A program made the translations under genes and the position numbers. A DNA stretch of 64,000 nucleotides, taken from NCBI RefSeq assembly GCF_009857435.1, contig NZ_WWCK01000006.1:269029-333028 (forward strand). Reading direction: 5' to 3'. The notes beneath the pieces are model-generated. The model saw only the letters and a list, made by a program, of their open reading frames with translations, had not been told where the DNA came from and made no database searches. The stretch is from Duganella rivi. GTDB lineage: Bacteria > Pseudomonadota > Gammaproteobacteria > Burkholderiales > Burkholderiaceae_D. Below are positions 8,166 through 17,800 of this stretch, in pieces. The stretch's first letter is position 1, and the number at the start of each line of letters is the position of its first letter.

Positions 8166-9005
8166 TCACAGGCATTCTTGCGTGCGCTGCACGCCTGCGA
8201 TGACGCCGATGCAGGATCGCGCGCGTAAGACCGCAGCGGCTACCTGCACGCGTGGGCGCGACGGCGGCGCGGCCACCGGCGGCGTCACAGGCTGCGCGGG
8301 CGATGCAGGCGGCAGCTCATGGGCGCCAAGCAGCGTGCCCTTGGTCGCGCCTTCCGTCGTTCCCGGCCGCGGGTCAACCTGGTTGCGCAGCACCAGCGAC
8401 AAGGTGCCGACGCTGCGCGCCAAATCCAGATTCTCGGCCTGCGCCGGCGTCACCTCCAGCGTGACCGCATTCACCACGCGCGGCTTGGTCTCATCGCGTC
8501 CCACTTCCTGCGCCACGGCCAGCACCAATATGCGCTCCAGCACAATCTTGGAGATGGCCCGCTCATTCGACTGCGTGTTGACGATGATGTCGACAAAATT
8601 CCCCGGCAGCGCAAATCCGGCCACGCCCACCACGTCGTTGACGCGCACCGTGATCGCCCGCTTGCCCTCGGCGATCAAGGCCGACAATCCGCCCAGCGTG
8701 CCGGCCGGCGCCAGCTTGGCCTCACTCAGGGGTTCATCGCGCAAGACGCTGGTTTTCAGCACCCGGCCAACCAGCTTGCTGCCGTCGCGCAGTGCACCGC
8801 GCGGCAGGCTCTCGGCCGGCCAGTCGATCTGGCGCAGCATCTCCGGCGTCAAGCGCTGACCGAGATTGACGTCCTGCGCCGCCACCACAATCTTGTTCGA
8901 TGCGCCGGGCGCCTGCCGCAGCAGCCAGCGCGAGGCCAGCACCACGGCCCCCAGTCCGAACACGATGGCCAACGCCATCATCAACAGTGCGCGCCGATTT
9001 TTCAT
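8166..9005 (-). CDS. rcpC: Tad periplasmic protein RcpC/CpaB
   Basis: 279 residues starting MKNRRALLMMALAIVFGLGA at 9005. This start overlaps the stop of the upstream ATPase as ATGA and gives the expected N-terminal membrane anchor. A longer upstream extension would be arginine-rich shadow sequence. The SAF domain (VVAAQDVNLGQRLTPEMLRQIDWPAESLP) and the RcpC/CpaB core (TVRVNDVVGVAGFALPGNFVDIIVN ... VVNAVTLEVTPAQAENLDLARSVGTLSLVLRN) are clear. In the family this periplasmic protein supports the secretin. It is co-translated with rcpA. Confidence 0.9.
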   Translation of the reverse strand: MKNRRALLMMALAIVFGLGAVVLASRWLLRQAPGASNKIVVAAQDVNLGQRLTPEMLRQIDWPAESLPRGALRDGSKLVGRVLKTSVLRDEPLSEAKLAPAGTLGGLSALIAEGKRAITVRVNDVVGVAGFALPGNFVDIIVNTQSNERAISKIVLERILVLAVAQEVGRDETKPRVVNAVTLEVTPAQAENLDLARSVGTLSLVLRNQVDPRPGTTEGATKGTLLGAHELPPASPAQPVTPPVAAPPSRPRVQVAAAVLRARSCIGVIAGVQRTQECL

Positions 9006-10366
9006 GCTATCCGCGTCTCCACACCGTCGCCCGCCGCGCGCAACTCGCCGCCTGCGAACATGCTGATCCAAGCTTGATCGAGCGTTGCGATCGACATGCG
9101 CGCCGGCTCGCCCATGAAGCCGGCGAAATCCGCCACGCGGCCAATGATCTCGCGCGGATAGCAAGCCAGCAGCGGCAAGCCGCGCCCCGCATGCAGCTCA
9201 TCGAGCAGATAGCGCTGCGCCGCTTCGTCATACGCCACCCCCATGCTCAAGCACTGCTGGCGCAACAGCGTGCGGTAGTTGGCGGCGCTCAGCGCACCGA
9301 TGGGAATCTTGTAGCCGACGCGGCGCAGCGATGCATCGTCCAGCAGCGACGACGGCGGCAGACTGGCGACAAACACCAGCCGCATGCGGCACGGCACATG
9401 GAAGTGATAGCTGCCGGCCAGCGACAACACGCTGCGCTCCAGCTCCTGCGCCTGGGCAAAGCGGTTCAGCAATTCGGCAGCGGGTAGGCGCTGGCGGCCC
9501 AAATCATCGACGATCAGCAAGCCGTTGTTGGCCTTCAGCTGCGGCGGCGCGCGATAGCAGCCGCTGGCCGCATCGGGTTGCAGGTCGAGCATGTCCGCAT
9601 CAAACGATGCGTCGAGCGCCACCACCGGACGCTGGCACAGCACCCAGCGCGGATCGCTGCTGCGGCGCTCCGGCTGCTGGGCGAGGCGCGCCTGGCGCGG
9701 CAAGGGTGCGCGGTGGATCGCCGGATCGTACACCTGCACGATGTCCTGCCCCACCACGATCGCATGCGGCACTGCCACCAGTCCTTGCAGCAGCGCGCCC
9801 AAGCGGCGCGCCAGCACCGACTTGCCGCTGCCGGAAGGCCCGTACAGCAGCATGCTGCGGCCCGCGTACATGGCCGCGCCCAGCATGCGCTGCACCGGCG
9901 GCGCCAGAAAATCGTCGGTGAATTCCGCCGCCAGTTCATCGGCGCAGGCCTGCGGCGCTTGCGCGGCCTGCCGCTCGACCATGGCGCGATATGCTTCCAG
10001 CGTGACTGGCGCCGGCCCGGCGTAAGGACAGCGCTCAAGCCACGCGCTGGCGCGCTGCTTGCCAGCGCTGGTGAGCTGGTATTGCACGTCGAGGTCGGAG
10101 TCGCCGCGCCACGCCACTTCCGCCACCTGCTCGGCCACCATGAAGTCGAGCACCTCGCGCAGCACGTTGATCGACAGATGCAGCTTGGTGGTCAGCACCG
10201 GCAGATGGCTCTTGCCGCCGAGGTAGAGCGCCTTGGCGATCAATTCGACAATCAGCTGCTGCGGCAAGCCGCTGTCGCGCACCGATTTCGGCTGCGGCGG
10301 CAGCACCGCTTCCGGCTCGGCGTCCAGCAACTGGGTATAGGGGGATGGCGGTTCAAGGGCTAGCAT
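9002..10366 (-). CDS. Winged-helix AAA ATPase of the Tad locus
   Basis: 454 residues. Residues about 30-105 look like a winged-helix fold (QLIVELIAKALYLGGKSHLPVLTTKLHLSINVLREVLDFMVAEQ). After a linker comes an AAA+ core with Walker A GPSGSGKS at 176-183, Walker B LLIVDD at 283-288 and a possible sensor region near LVFVASLPPSSLLDDASLRRVGYKI. The start has GGAG at good spacing, and the stop overlaps rcpC. It belongs to no Tad family that I can name, but its position between tadV and rcpC suggests a regulatory or assembly role. It has no transmembrane helix. See findings. Confidence 0.8.
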   Translation of the reverse strand: MLALEPPSPYTQLLDAEPEAVLPPQPKSVRDSGLPQQLIVELIAKALYLGGKSHLPVLTTKLHLSINVLREVLDFMVAEQVAEVAWRGDSDLDVQYQLTSAGKQRASAWLERCPYAGPAPVTLEAYRAMVERQAAQAPQACADELAAEFTDDFLAPPVQRMLGAAMYAGRSMLLYGPSGSGKSVLARRLGALLQGLVAVPHAIVVGQDIVQVYDPAIHRAPLPRQARLAQQPERRSSDPRWVLCQRPVVALDASFDADMLDLQPDAASGCYRAPPQLKANNGLLIVDDLGRQRLPAAELLNRFAQAQELERSVLSLAGSYHFHVPCRMRLVFVASLPPSSLLDDASLRRVGYKIPIGALSAANYRTLLRQQCLSMGVAYDEAAQRYLLDELHAGRGLPLLACYPREIIGRVADFAGFMGEPARMSIATLDQAWISMFAGGELRAAGDGVETRIA

Positions 10367-10453
10367 GGTTATCTCCGCAAGGAAACTTGTTTCGGTATGG
10401 AATCAAGTTTATCGGGCCATGCTTTGTGGACATTGACGTGCAGCAAGCTCAGC

Positions 10454-10888
10454 TCAATGATGCCGCCAGGCGACAACGCCGACCGTGCCCAGCGCGATAG
10501 CCACGCCGTAGGGAATGCCGACGCTGACCTTGGACGAGTAGCGCCACCACATCCACAGCGCCATCGCGCCGCCCAGCTGTGCCGATAGCGCGGCAATCTG
10601 CACCGCTTGCCACGGGCCGACAAACGCGCCGACCATGGCCATCAGCTTGACGTCGCCGGCGGCCATGCCGCGCAGCAAGTACAAGGGCAGGAATAAAAAA
10701 AAGCCGGCGCATCCGCCGGCCAGCCACTGCGACAGCGGCGCTCCCGGCTGTCCACTCAGCAGGTGCAGGATCAGCGCCAGCAGCAAACCGCTGAGGATCA
10801 ATACATTGGGAATCTTGCGCAAGGCCAAGTCGGTGAGCGCTGCTTGCGCCACCAGGCAGATCAGAATCATTTCAATCGCGTTGAGCAT
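10454..10888 (-). CDS. tadV: Prepilin peptidase TadV/CpaA (A24 aspartic protease)
   Basis: 144 residues, nearly all membrane helices, the usual size for the short TadV form without the methylase domain. The two catalytic aspartates of the A24 family are visible: D20 in ALTDLALRKIPN and D79 in GMAAGDVKL. It cleaves the Flp prepilin after its Gly and may also process pseudopilins. It is the second gene of the operon. A 30-bp perfect palindrome separates it from flp, and a GGAG site lies 8 bp before its ATG. Confidence 0.9.
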   Translation of the reverse strand: MLNAIEMILICLVAQAALTDLALRKIPNVLILSGLLLALILHLLSGQPGAPLSQWLAGGCAGFFLFLPLYLLRGMAAGDVKLMAMVGAFVGPWQAVQIAALSAQLGGAMALWMWWRYSSKVSVGIPYGVAIALGTVGVVAWRHH

Positions 10889-10904
10889 GACGGTGTCTCC
10901 GAAA

Positions 10905-10934
10905 GGAGCTTTCCGGCCCGGGCCGGAAAGCTCC
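10905..10934 (-). terminator. Perfect palindrome between flp and tadV (attenuator or mRNA-stabilising hairpin)
   Basis: Two 15-base arms, GGAGCTTTCCGGCCC and GGGCCGGAAAGCTCC, abut with no spacer and lie just downstream of the flp stop. Read on the minus strand, the hairpin is followed only by TTTC, so termination should be partial. The likely effect is abundant flp message with a lower level of the downstream assembly genes. That function is inference; the palindrome is seen directly. Confidence 0.7.
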
Positions 10935-10943
10935 GGCTAGTGC

Positions 10944-11120
10944 TTAGCCCGTGATTTTGGTGGCGATCGCCGTAAAGGCCGTATTCAGCGCCGGCCCCAG
11001 CAGCCCGAAGGCAGCCGAAACCGCCGTCGCCATCACCGCCGCGATCAGGCCGTATTCAATGGCCGTAATCCCGTCTTCGTCGCGCGCAAACTCCTTCGCT
11101 ACTGCGATAATTGCGTTCAT
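10944..11120 (-). CDS. flp: Flp/Fap-type major pilin precursor
   Basis: A 58-residue protein read on the minus strand: MNAIIAVAKEFARDEDG, then ITAIEYGLIAAVMATAVSAA, then a C-terminal FGLLGPALNTAFTAIATKITG. It carries the Flp processing motif: Gly at the cleavage point, Glu at +5 and Tyr at +6, then a hydrophobic helix. The AAAGGAG site lies 7 bp upstream. It is the single pilin subunit gene of this window and heads the Tad operon; TadV processes it. Its length is typical for Flp. Confidence 0.93.
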   Translation of the reverse strand: MNAIIAVAKEFARDEDGITAIEYGLIAAVMATAVSAAFGLLGPALNTAFTAIATKITG

Positions 11121-11377
11121 GTCGTTCTCCTTTGGTTAGTCCATCAAGAAAGCCTCTGGCGCCTGCTTGCTGCGCCATTGGGTTCACTATACGGACACCA
11201 GTTTTTGGAGAGTTGACGTGACGCAAGTTTTCCGTGCGGAATCTTTTTTAGTCTATGATAAACAGGAGTGTCGGAAAAAGGTCGCATTCTTCAGCAATGT
11301 AAGTTTTTTTTCGCACACAAGAATTGCCTCGATTGCAAAAAGCTATTATCCTGCTTAGCTGTTCTTTGGAAAGGCAA
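11121..11377. promoter_or_regulatory. Divergent region between the Tad operon and the GGDEF gene
   Basis: This 257-bp stretch holds the start regions of flp (minus) and the diguanylate cyclase (plus). It is AT-rich relative to the neighbours, with poly-T tracts near 11247-11250 and 11305-11312 and an AT-rich TATTATC near 11344. No convincing sigma-70 or sigma-54 pair could be fixed by eye. Both the pilus operon and the c-di-GMP gene must be transcribed from here. Confidence 0.45.
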
Positions 11378-12421
11378 ATGGACTCCCTACTGAAACACAT
11401 GGTGGACATGACCGGTCACCGCGATCACACGATGCTCGACATCTCGGTGATTTCGGCGGTGCAGGAGCTTGCCCGCGCCGATCAGGTACGTGTGTTGACC
11501 CTGGCCACCGTCCGAGGAAAGATTTTCGTCCGGCCGCGCGCCGTCATCAACGCCGGCGAAGCCGCGCGCATGGTCGATACCTCCGACCAGCACAACCCGG
11601 GCGAGCCGATTTCCAGCTACCCGGCGCTGGCGCAGTGCATCGCCCGCCACGAGTCGAGCGCCGACCTGGCCAACGAGGCCGACGAGCACACCCTGTGGCT
11701 GCCGATCTGGCTCGGCGACAAGGCCGATACCTGCCTGGAAGTGGTCAATCCGACGCCGTACACCACGGAAACCGTCCACGTCATCCGCGCCATCGTCAGC
11801 GTCTACCGCAATTTCCAGAACTTGCTGGACTACAGCGAGCGCGACTCGCTGACCGGCCTGCTCAACCGCAAGACTTTCGACGACCAGCTGTCCAAGATGC
11901 TGGCCGCCAGCACTGAGCAAGATTCCGTGATCCTGCCGGGCGAGGCCGAACGCCGCCATCACAACGAGCAGGAAAAGCAGTGGCTGGCGGTGGTGGACGT
12001 CGACCATTTCAAGCACGTTAACGACCGTTTCGGGCACTTGTACGGCGACGAGGTGCTGATCCTGATCGCCAACCTGCTGACTTCGTCATTCCGCGCGCAA
12101 GACCGCGTGTTCCGCTTCGGCGGCGAGGAGTTCGTGGTGCTGCTGCGTTCCGCCACGCTGGATAACGCCAAGAAAATCATCGAGCGCTTCCGCCAAAACG
12201 TGGCGGCGCACGACTTCCCGCAGGTGGGTAAAGTGACGGTGAGTGTGGGCTTTGTCAGTATCAGCGCCCTTGAAGCGCCGGTGATCATTCTCGGACACGC
12301 CGACCAGGCCCTGTACTACGCCAAGAGCCATGGCCGCAACCTGGTCTGCCACTACGACGAACTGGTCAGCGGCGGCCTGCTGCAAACCATCGAATCCAAC
12401 GATACCGCCGAGTTCTTCTAA
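11378..12421 (+). CDS. Diguanylate cyclase with N-terminal sensory domain (GGDEF)
   Basis: 347 residues from ATG 11378, chosen because GGAAAGG lies 5-6 bp upstream. Residues about 15-150 form a GAF-like sensory domain with no transmembrane helix, so the protein is cytoplasmic. The GGDEF domain follows, with VDVDHFKHVNDRFGH at 207-220, the active site GGEEF at 248-252, and an RAQD inhibitory I-site at 239-242 spaced exactly five residues before GGEEF. It should make c-di-GMP with product inhibition. It sits beside the Tad operon and opposite an HD-GYP gene whose stop codon it shares. Confidence 0.92.
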   Translation: MDSLLKHMVDMTGHRDHTMLDISVISAVQELARADQVRVLTLATVRGKIFVRPRAVINAGEAARMVDTSDQHNPGEPISSYPALAQCIARHESSADLANEADEHTLWLPIWLGDKADTCLEVVNPTPYTTETVHVIRAIVSVYRNFQNLLDYSERDSLTGLLNRKTFDDQLSKMLAASTEQDSVILPGEAERRHHNEQEKQWLAVVDVDHFKHVNDRFGHLYGDEVLILIANLLTSSFRAQDRVFRFGGEEFVVLLRSATLDNAKKIIERFRQNVAAHDFPQVGKVTVSVGFVSISALEAPVIILGHADQALYYAKSHGRNLVCHYDELVSGGLLQTIESNDTAEFF

Positions 12422-13647
12422 GCGGTAGCAGCCACGGTCAGGAAACGCATCGGATCGACGTTCCACTTGGCCGGCGATTCGTGGCCGACGATCTTGTCGC
12501 CGCCGCCAAAGCCGACTGCGCGCGACAAATCCACCGTTTCCGGCTTGATGTAGACGTTCTTCTTGGTGTGGAAGAACACGTTGACCTTGGGCGCCAGCAG
12601 ATTGGTCTCGTGTGGTTCCACAACCACACCCAGGCGGCCCGACTCCAGCAGCACCATGGTGCCGACCGGGTAAATCCCGACGCAGCGCATGAATTCCTGC
12701 GCGTACTGCGGGTTGAAGTGGAATTTGCTCCACTCGTAAATCTTGCGCAGCGCCTGCGCCGCGGACATGCCCTTGTGGTAGCAGCGATCGGCGGTAATGG
12801 CGTCGTACACGTCGACAATGGCTGCCATCTGCGCCAATTCGCTGATTTCATCGTTGGCCTGCTTGCTCGGATAGCCGCTGCCGTCGCGGCGCTCGTGGTG
12901 GTGCAGCGTGATATCGAGCGGAATCGGGCCGATCTCCGGCGTTTGGCGCAGAATGTTGTAGCCATCTTCCGGGTGCTTTTTGATGATGGCAAATTCTTCG
13001 TCGGTCAGCGGGCCTGGTTTATTCAGGATTTTGTCCGGCACCAGCGCCTTGCCGGTGTCATGCAGCAGGCCGCCGAGGCCGGCCTGGTGAGTGATGTCGG
13101 CCGGGATATTGCGCGAACGGCAGAACGCCACCAGCAGCGTGCACACGCTGACCGAGTGCAGGAAGGTGTAATCGTCCTTGGTTTTAATCCGCAGCAGGCC
13201 TACCAGCGCGCCAGGATTGCGCAGGATCGACTCGGTAATGTTTTGCACCACCGGCTGCACTTGATCGAGCTCAATGGCCTTGCCGAGACGCGCATCCTGC
13301 ATCACACTGCGCACCACGGTCGAGGCTTGGTGGCGGATTTGCACCGCGCGCTGCATTTCCTCGCCCAGCGAAACGCGGGTCTGCACCGGCGCCTTGGCAA
13401 CGATTTCGACAATTTCACGCTCGGTCGCCGCTTGCGCTTCGGCCAGCGTGGGCGCATCTTGCACGTCCAGGCCCTTCGAGCTGTCTATGACAACGTCGTG
13501 GATGCCGGCGTTGATGATTTTGCGGATTTCCTCGCCGCTGGAGATCAGAAAACGGTTGCGAACGAACGGATGGGTCATCCAGTCGCAGCTCAGGTCATGA
13601 ATATACATGCCTACTTTAAGCTGGGAGGAGTCGACTTTCTTTAACAT
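12418..13647 (-). CDS. HD-GYP c-di-GMP phosphodiesterase with DUF3391 domain
   Basis: 409 residues. The N-terminal DUF3391 segment (MLKKVDSSQLKVGMYIHDLSCDWMTHPF) leads to an HD-GYP domain with HD at 196-197 (LLHDTGKALVPD), HHHERRDGSGYP ending at 260 and DVYDAITADR. All metal and GYP motifs are intact, so it is expected to hydrolyse c-di-GMP. Start codons at 13659 (ATG) and 13662 (TTG) are in frame. I chose 13647 because homologues begin MLKK, but no strong Shine-Dalgarno decides it. Its stop overlaps the stop of the opposing GGDEF gene by 4 bp. Confidence 0.9.
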   Translation of the reverse strand: MLKKVDSSQLKVGMYIHDLSCDWMTHPFVRNRFLISSGEEIRKIINAGIHDVVIDSSKGLDVQDAPTLAEAQAATEREIVEIVAKAPVQTRVSLGEEMQRAVQIRHQASTVVRSVMQDARLGKAIELDQVQPVVQNITESILRNPGALVGLLRIKTKDDYTFLHSVSVCTLLVAFCRSRNIPADITHQAGLGGLLHDTGKALVPDKILNKPGPLTDEEFAIIKKHPEDGYNILRQTPEIGPIPLDITLHHHERRDGSGYPSKQANDEISELAQMAAIVDVYDAITADRCYHKGMSAAQALRKIYEWSKFHFNPQYAQEFMRCVGIYPVGTMVLLESGRLGVVVEPHETNLLAPKVNVFFHTKKNVYIKPETVDLSRAVGFGGGDKIVGHESPAKWNVDPMRFLTVAATA

Positions 13648-13778
13648 ACGGATACCCATCAAAAGAGGAAGCTGACGCAGAACTGCGCTAGCATAAGTAT
13701 AACAAACTGTTTCCCAACGGGATTAAATTTACACCTGCAACTTCCTGTTTGCCAGTGTTACCGCTTTGCTGATTGGAT

Positions 13779-14708
13779 ATGGAACTACGTCAACTACGCT
13801 ATTTTGTTGCAATCGTCGACCACGGCTCGCTGTCACGCGCGGCAGTGATCTTGCATGTTGCACAACCCGCGCTGACCCAGCAATTGCGCCAGCTGGAGGA
13901 AGAATTGGGCGTGCAATTGCTGCACCGTAGCGCCCAAGGCGTACTCAGCACGGACGCCGGCAAGGTGTTCTACGAGCATGCCCAAGCCATCCTCAAGCAG
14001 GTAGCGGACGCCCGCTCCGCCGTGGCGCAGTCGGCCGAACGGCCGAGCGGCGCCGTTACGCTAGGCCTGCCGCATAGCATCTCCGGCGCACTGGCGCTGC
14101 CGCTGCTGACCGCTACCCGCGCCCAGTATCCTGAAATCACCCTGCAACTGACCGAGGAGCTGACCGGCAACCTGAGCGACCAGCTCAAGTCCGGCCGCGT
14201 CAACTTGGCCGTGCTGTTTGACGATGGCCAGCTCAGCCAGTTTGCCACCACTGCGCTGGCCGAGGAGGAATTGCACTTTATTTGTCGCGCCGATGCCACT
14301 TTTGCAAAAGGCGAGCACTCACTTACATTGCAGCAGGCCTTGGGCACCACGCTGATCCTGCCCGGCTTGCAGCACGGCGTGCGCCCGCGCATCGAGAGCG
14401 TGGCGCGCGAGGCCGGCCTCAATGTCGGCAATGTCATCGAGATTAACTCCATCGCCATCCTCAAATCCGCCCTGCTGGCCGACATGGGCGCGACCATCTT
14501 GCCGTCCGCGCCAGTCCTGGACGAGTTGCAGCGCGGCACCCTGCGCGCCCAGCGCATCCACAGCCCGGCAATCTCGCGCACGGTGGTGCTGTGCGCTTCC
14601 CGCAACATTCCGCTGACTAACGCGGCGGCGGCCATCAGCCGCTTGGTGCGGCAAGTGAGCGACCGCCTGTGCGCCGAGGGCGCGTGGCCAGGCGCCACGC
14701 CACTATAA
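13779..14708 (+). CDS. LysR-type transcriptional regulator
   Basis: 309 residues from ATG 13779 (MELRQLRYFVAIVDHGSLSRAAVILHVAQPALTQQLRQLEEELG gives a canonical LysR helix-turn-helix). The effector domain begins near residue 90 (GAVTLGLPHSISGALALPLL). A TTG two codons earlier is also in frame but is a weaker choice. It resembles Nac/CbbR-type regulators in the N-terminus; the effector is unknown. It lies 166 bp before the indolepyruvate oxidoreductase on the same strand and may regulate it. Confidence 0.88.
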   Translation: MELRQLRYFVAIVDHGSLSRAAVILHVAQPALTQQLRQLEEELGVQLLHRSAQGVLSTDAGKVFYEHAQAILKQVADARSAVAQSAERPSGAVTLGLPHSISGALALPLLTATRAQYPEITLQLTEELTGNLSDQLKSGRVNLAVLFDDGQLSQFATTALAEEELHFICRADATFAKGEHSLTLQQALGTTLILPGLQHGVRPRIESVAREAGLNVGNVIEINSIAILKSALLADMGATILPSAPVLDELQRGTLRAQRIHSPAISRTVVLCASRNIPLTNAAAAISRLVRQVSDRLCAEGAWPGATPL

Positions 14709-14750
14709 GTTTTCCTTATACCCCTATCGTCAAACGGTATTTCCGTATAC
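14704..14750 (+). promoter_or_regulatory. Short inverted repeats upstream of the oxidoreductase gene
   Basis: TATAAG and CTTATA at 14704-14709 and 14715-14720 form a small hairpin overlapping the LysR stop. ACGG and CCGT at 14734-14737 and 14743-14746 enclose TATTT, a dyad size compatible with a LysR-type box. They sit in the 166-bp leader of the oxidoreductase gene. Binding by the adjacent LysR protein is inference. Confidence 0.35.
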
Positions 14751-14874
14751 GTCAAGTAGCGCCCATACTGGTCATAGAACCGCCAACAACGCGGTCAAAT
14801 GGCTTGATCTTGGCTTGCCCACCCGGCATTCCCCAGTTCGAGCGCGATCTGATACCAAAAACGGAGACACCGCC

Positions 14875-17800
14875 ATGCCAGACGGCACTAGCTCGCTCAC
14901 GTCCGTGAGTCTCGACGACAAATACACTTCCACCAAGGGCACCATTTTCCTGTCCGGCATCCAGGCGCTGGTGCGCCTGCCGATGATGCAGCAGGTGCGC
15001 GACAAGATGGCCGGCTTGAACACGGCCGGCTTCATTTCCGGCTACCGCGGCTCGCCGCTGGGCGGCCTCGATGAAAACCTGTGGAAGGCCAAGCCGCACC
15101 TCGAAAATCACAACGTGCAGTTTGTGCCGGGCGTGAACGAAGATTTGGCGGCAACCGCCGTCTGGGGCTCGCAGCAGGTCGACCTGATCGGCGAAGCCAA
15201 GTACGACGGCGTGTTCGCCATGTGGTACGGCAAAGGCCCGGGCGTGGATCGCTGCGGCGACGTGTTCAAGCACATGAACCACGCCGGCACCTCCAAACAC
15301 GGCGGCGTGCTGCTGGTGGCCGGCGACGACCACGGCGCGTATTCGTCCACGCTGCCGCACCAGTCGGATCACATCTTCTCGGCGTGCATGGTGCCGGTGC
15401 TCTACCCTTGCAACGTGCAGGAGTATCTGGATCTCGGCATCCACGGCTGGGCGATGTCGCGCTTTTCCGGCTGCGCGGTGGCGTTCAAGGCGCTGGCCGA
15501 TACGGTGGAGTCGTCGGCCTCGGTCGATGCCGATCCGTTCCGCGTGCAGGTCAAGATTCCGAAAGACTTCGTGATGCCGGAAGGCGGCTTGAATGCGCGC
15601 CTGTCCAGCATCCCGTTGGGCCAGCAGGCGCGCAATCAGGAAGCGCTGATGCAGGACTACAAAATCTACGCCGCGCTGGCCTACGCGCGCGAGAACAAAC
15701 TCAATCACACCACCATCACCAGCCCGGATGCAAAGCTGGGCATCATCGCCTCCGGCAAATCATATCTGGACGTGCTGGAAGCGCTGGAAGAATTGGGTAT
15801 CGATGAAGCGATGGCCGCCAAAGTTGGCCTGCGCCTGTTCAAGGTCGCCATGCCTTGGCCGCTGGAGCCGGACAGCGTGCGCGAATTCGCGCAAGGCCTG
15901 GACGAGATCCTGGTGGTGGAAGAGAAGCGCCAGATCGTTGAGTACCAACTCAAGGAACAGCTGTACAACTGGCGCGACGATGTGCGTCCACGCGTAATTG
16001 GCAAGTTCGATGAAAAAGGCGAATGGGTTGCGCCGCGCGGCGAATGGCTGCTGACGTCCAAGGCCGACTTCTCGGTATCGCAAGTGGCGCGCGTGATCGC
16101 CTCGCGCGTCAAGCGCCTGATCTCCGATCCGGTCACCTGCGAACATATCAAGCAGCGCCTGGACTTCCTCGATGAGAAGGATGCCGTGCTGAAGAAAGCT
16201 ATCAGCACGCCATTCCGCCCGGCCTTCTACTGCTCCGGGTGCCCGCACAACACCTCGACCAAAGTGCCGGAAGGCTCGCTCGCGCTGGCAGGCATCGGCT
16301 GCCACGTGATGGCGACGTCGATCTACCCTGAATTCAACAAGCTGACCACTCACATGGGCGGCGAAGGCGCGCCGTGGATCGGCCAAGCCGCGTTCTCCAA
16401 GATTCCGCACGTGTTCCAGAATCTGGGCGACGGCACCTACTTCCATTCCGGTTACCTGGCGATACGCGCAGCAGTGGCGGCGCGCGTCAACATGACCTAC
16501 AAGATTTTGTACAACGATGCAGTCGCCATGACCGGCGGCCAGCCGGTGGATGGCCAGACCTCGGTGCCGATGATCGCCCAGCAGATGGCGGCCGAAGGCG
16601 TGAAGCGCATCGCGCTGGTGACGGAAGATCTGTCGCGCTACACCGACCGCACTGCCCTGCCATCGATCGTGTCGCTGCACGACCGTAAAGATATGGACGC
16701 GGTGCAGCGCGAGCTGCGCGAAGTGGGCGGCGTATCGGTACTGATCTACGATCAAACCTGTGCGGCCGAAAAGCGACGCCGCCGTAAGAAAGGCGAATAC
16801 CCGGACATCGCCAAGCGCATGGTCATCAACGAAGCCGTGTGCGAAGGCTGCGGCGATTGCGGCATTCAATCGAACTGCGTGTCGATTCTGCCGAAGGAAA
16901 CCGAGTTTGGCCGCAAGCGCACCATCGACCAATCGTCGTGCAACAAGGACTACTCGTGCACCAAGGGCTTCTGCCCTAGCTTCGTCACGGTGGAAGGCGG
17001 CGCGCTGAAAAAATCCAAGGCCGGCGCTACGCAAGGCGATGACGGCTGGGATGAATTGTCCTCACCGGCGCTGCCATCATGCGAGCAGCCGTACAACATT
17101 CTGATCAACGGCATCGGCGGCACCGGCGTGATTACCGTCGGCGCGCTAATGGGCATGGCCGCGCACATCGAAGGCAAAGGCGCTTCGGTGCTGGACATGA
17201 CCGGTATGTCGCAGAAAAACGGATCGGTTACTTCGCACGTAAAGATCGCCCGCACGCCAGAACACCTGCGCGCGCAGCGCATCGCCACCGGCGAAGCAGA
17301 CGTCATCCTCGGCTGCGATATGCTGACCGCCGGCGCCGCCGATGCGGTATCGAAAATGCGCCCGGGCCGCACGCTGGCCATCGTCAATCTGCACGAACAG
17401 CCGCCGGGCACCTTCGCGCAAAACGCCGACTGGCAGTACCCAACGGAAGACGTGCGCGCGCTGATTGAAGAATCGGTCGGCGCCGGCGCAGCGGACTTCA
17501 TCGACGCCACCAAGCTGGCCACCGCCCTGATGGGCGATTCGATTGCCGCCAACCTGTTCATGCTCGGTTACGCATGGCAGCGCGGCCGCATTCCGCTGAA
17601 AGAAGAATCGCTGCTGCGCGCGATTGAATTGAACGGCGTGGCTGTCGGCTCGAACAAAAAGAGCTTCCTGTGGGGCCGCCGTGCCGCCGTCGATCTGAAA
17701 CGCGTCGAGCGCACCGCCACGCCAGCGCAGCCTATTCTGATGCAGATGCCGCAAAGCCTGGACACCATCGTCGCCAAGCGCATGGAGTTCCTCACCGCTT

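Noticed and set aside
11167..11358. A 63-codon plus-strand frame (CDS candidate) ahead of the GGDEF gene
   Set aside because: It has no Shine-Dalgarno, an unusual Phe/Ser-rich composition and lies in the AT-rich divergent promoter region.
11161..11377. A sigma-54 promoter for the flp or GGDEF gene
   Set aside because: The best near match (TGGCGC followed by GCAA) has the wrong spacing and -12 element for sigma-54 on either strand.
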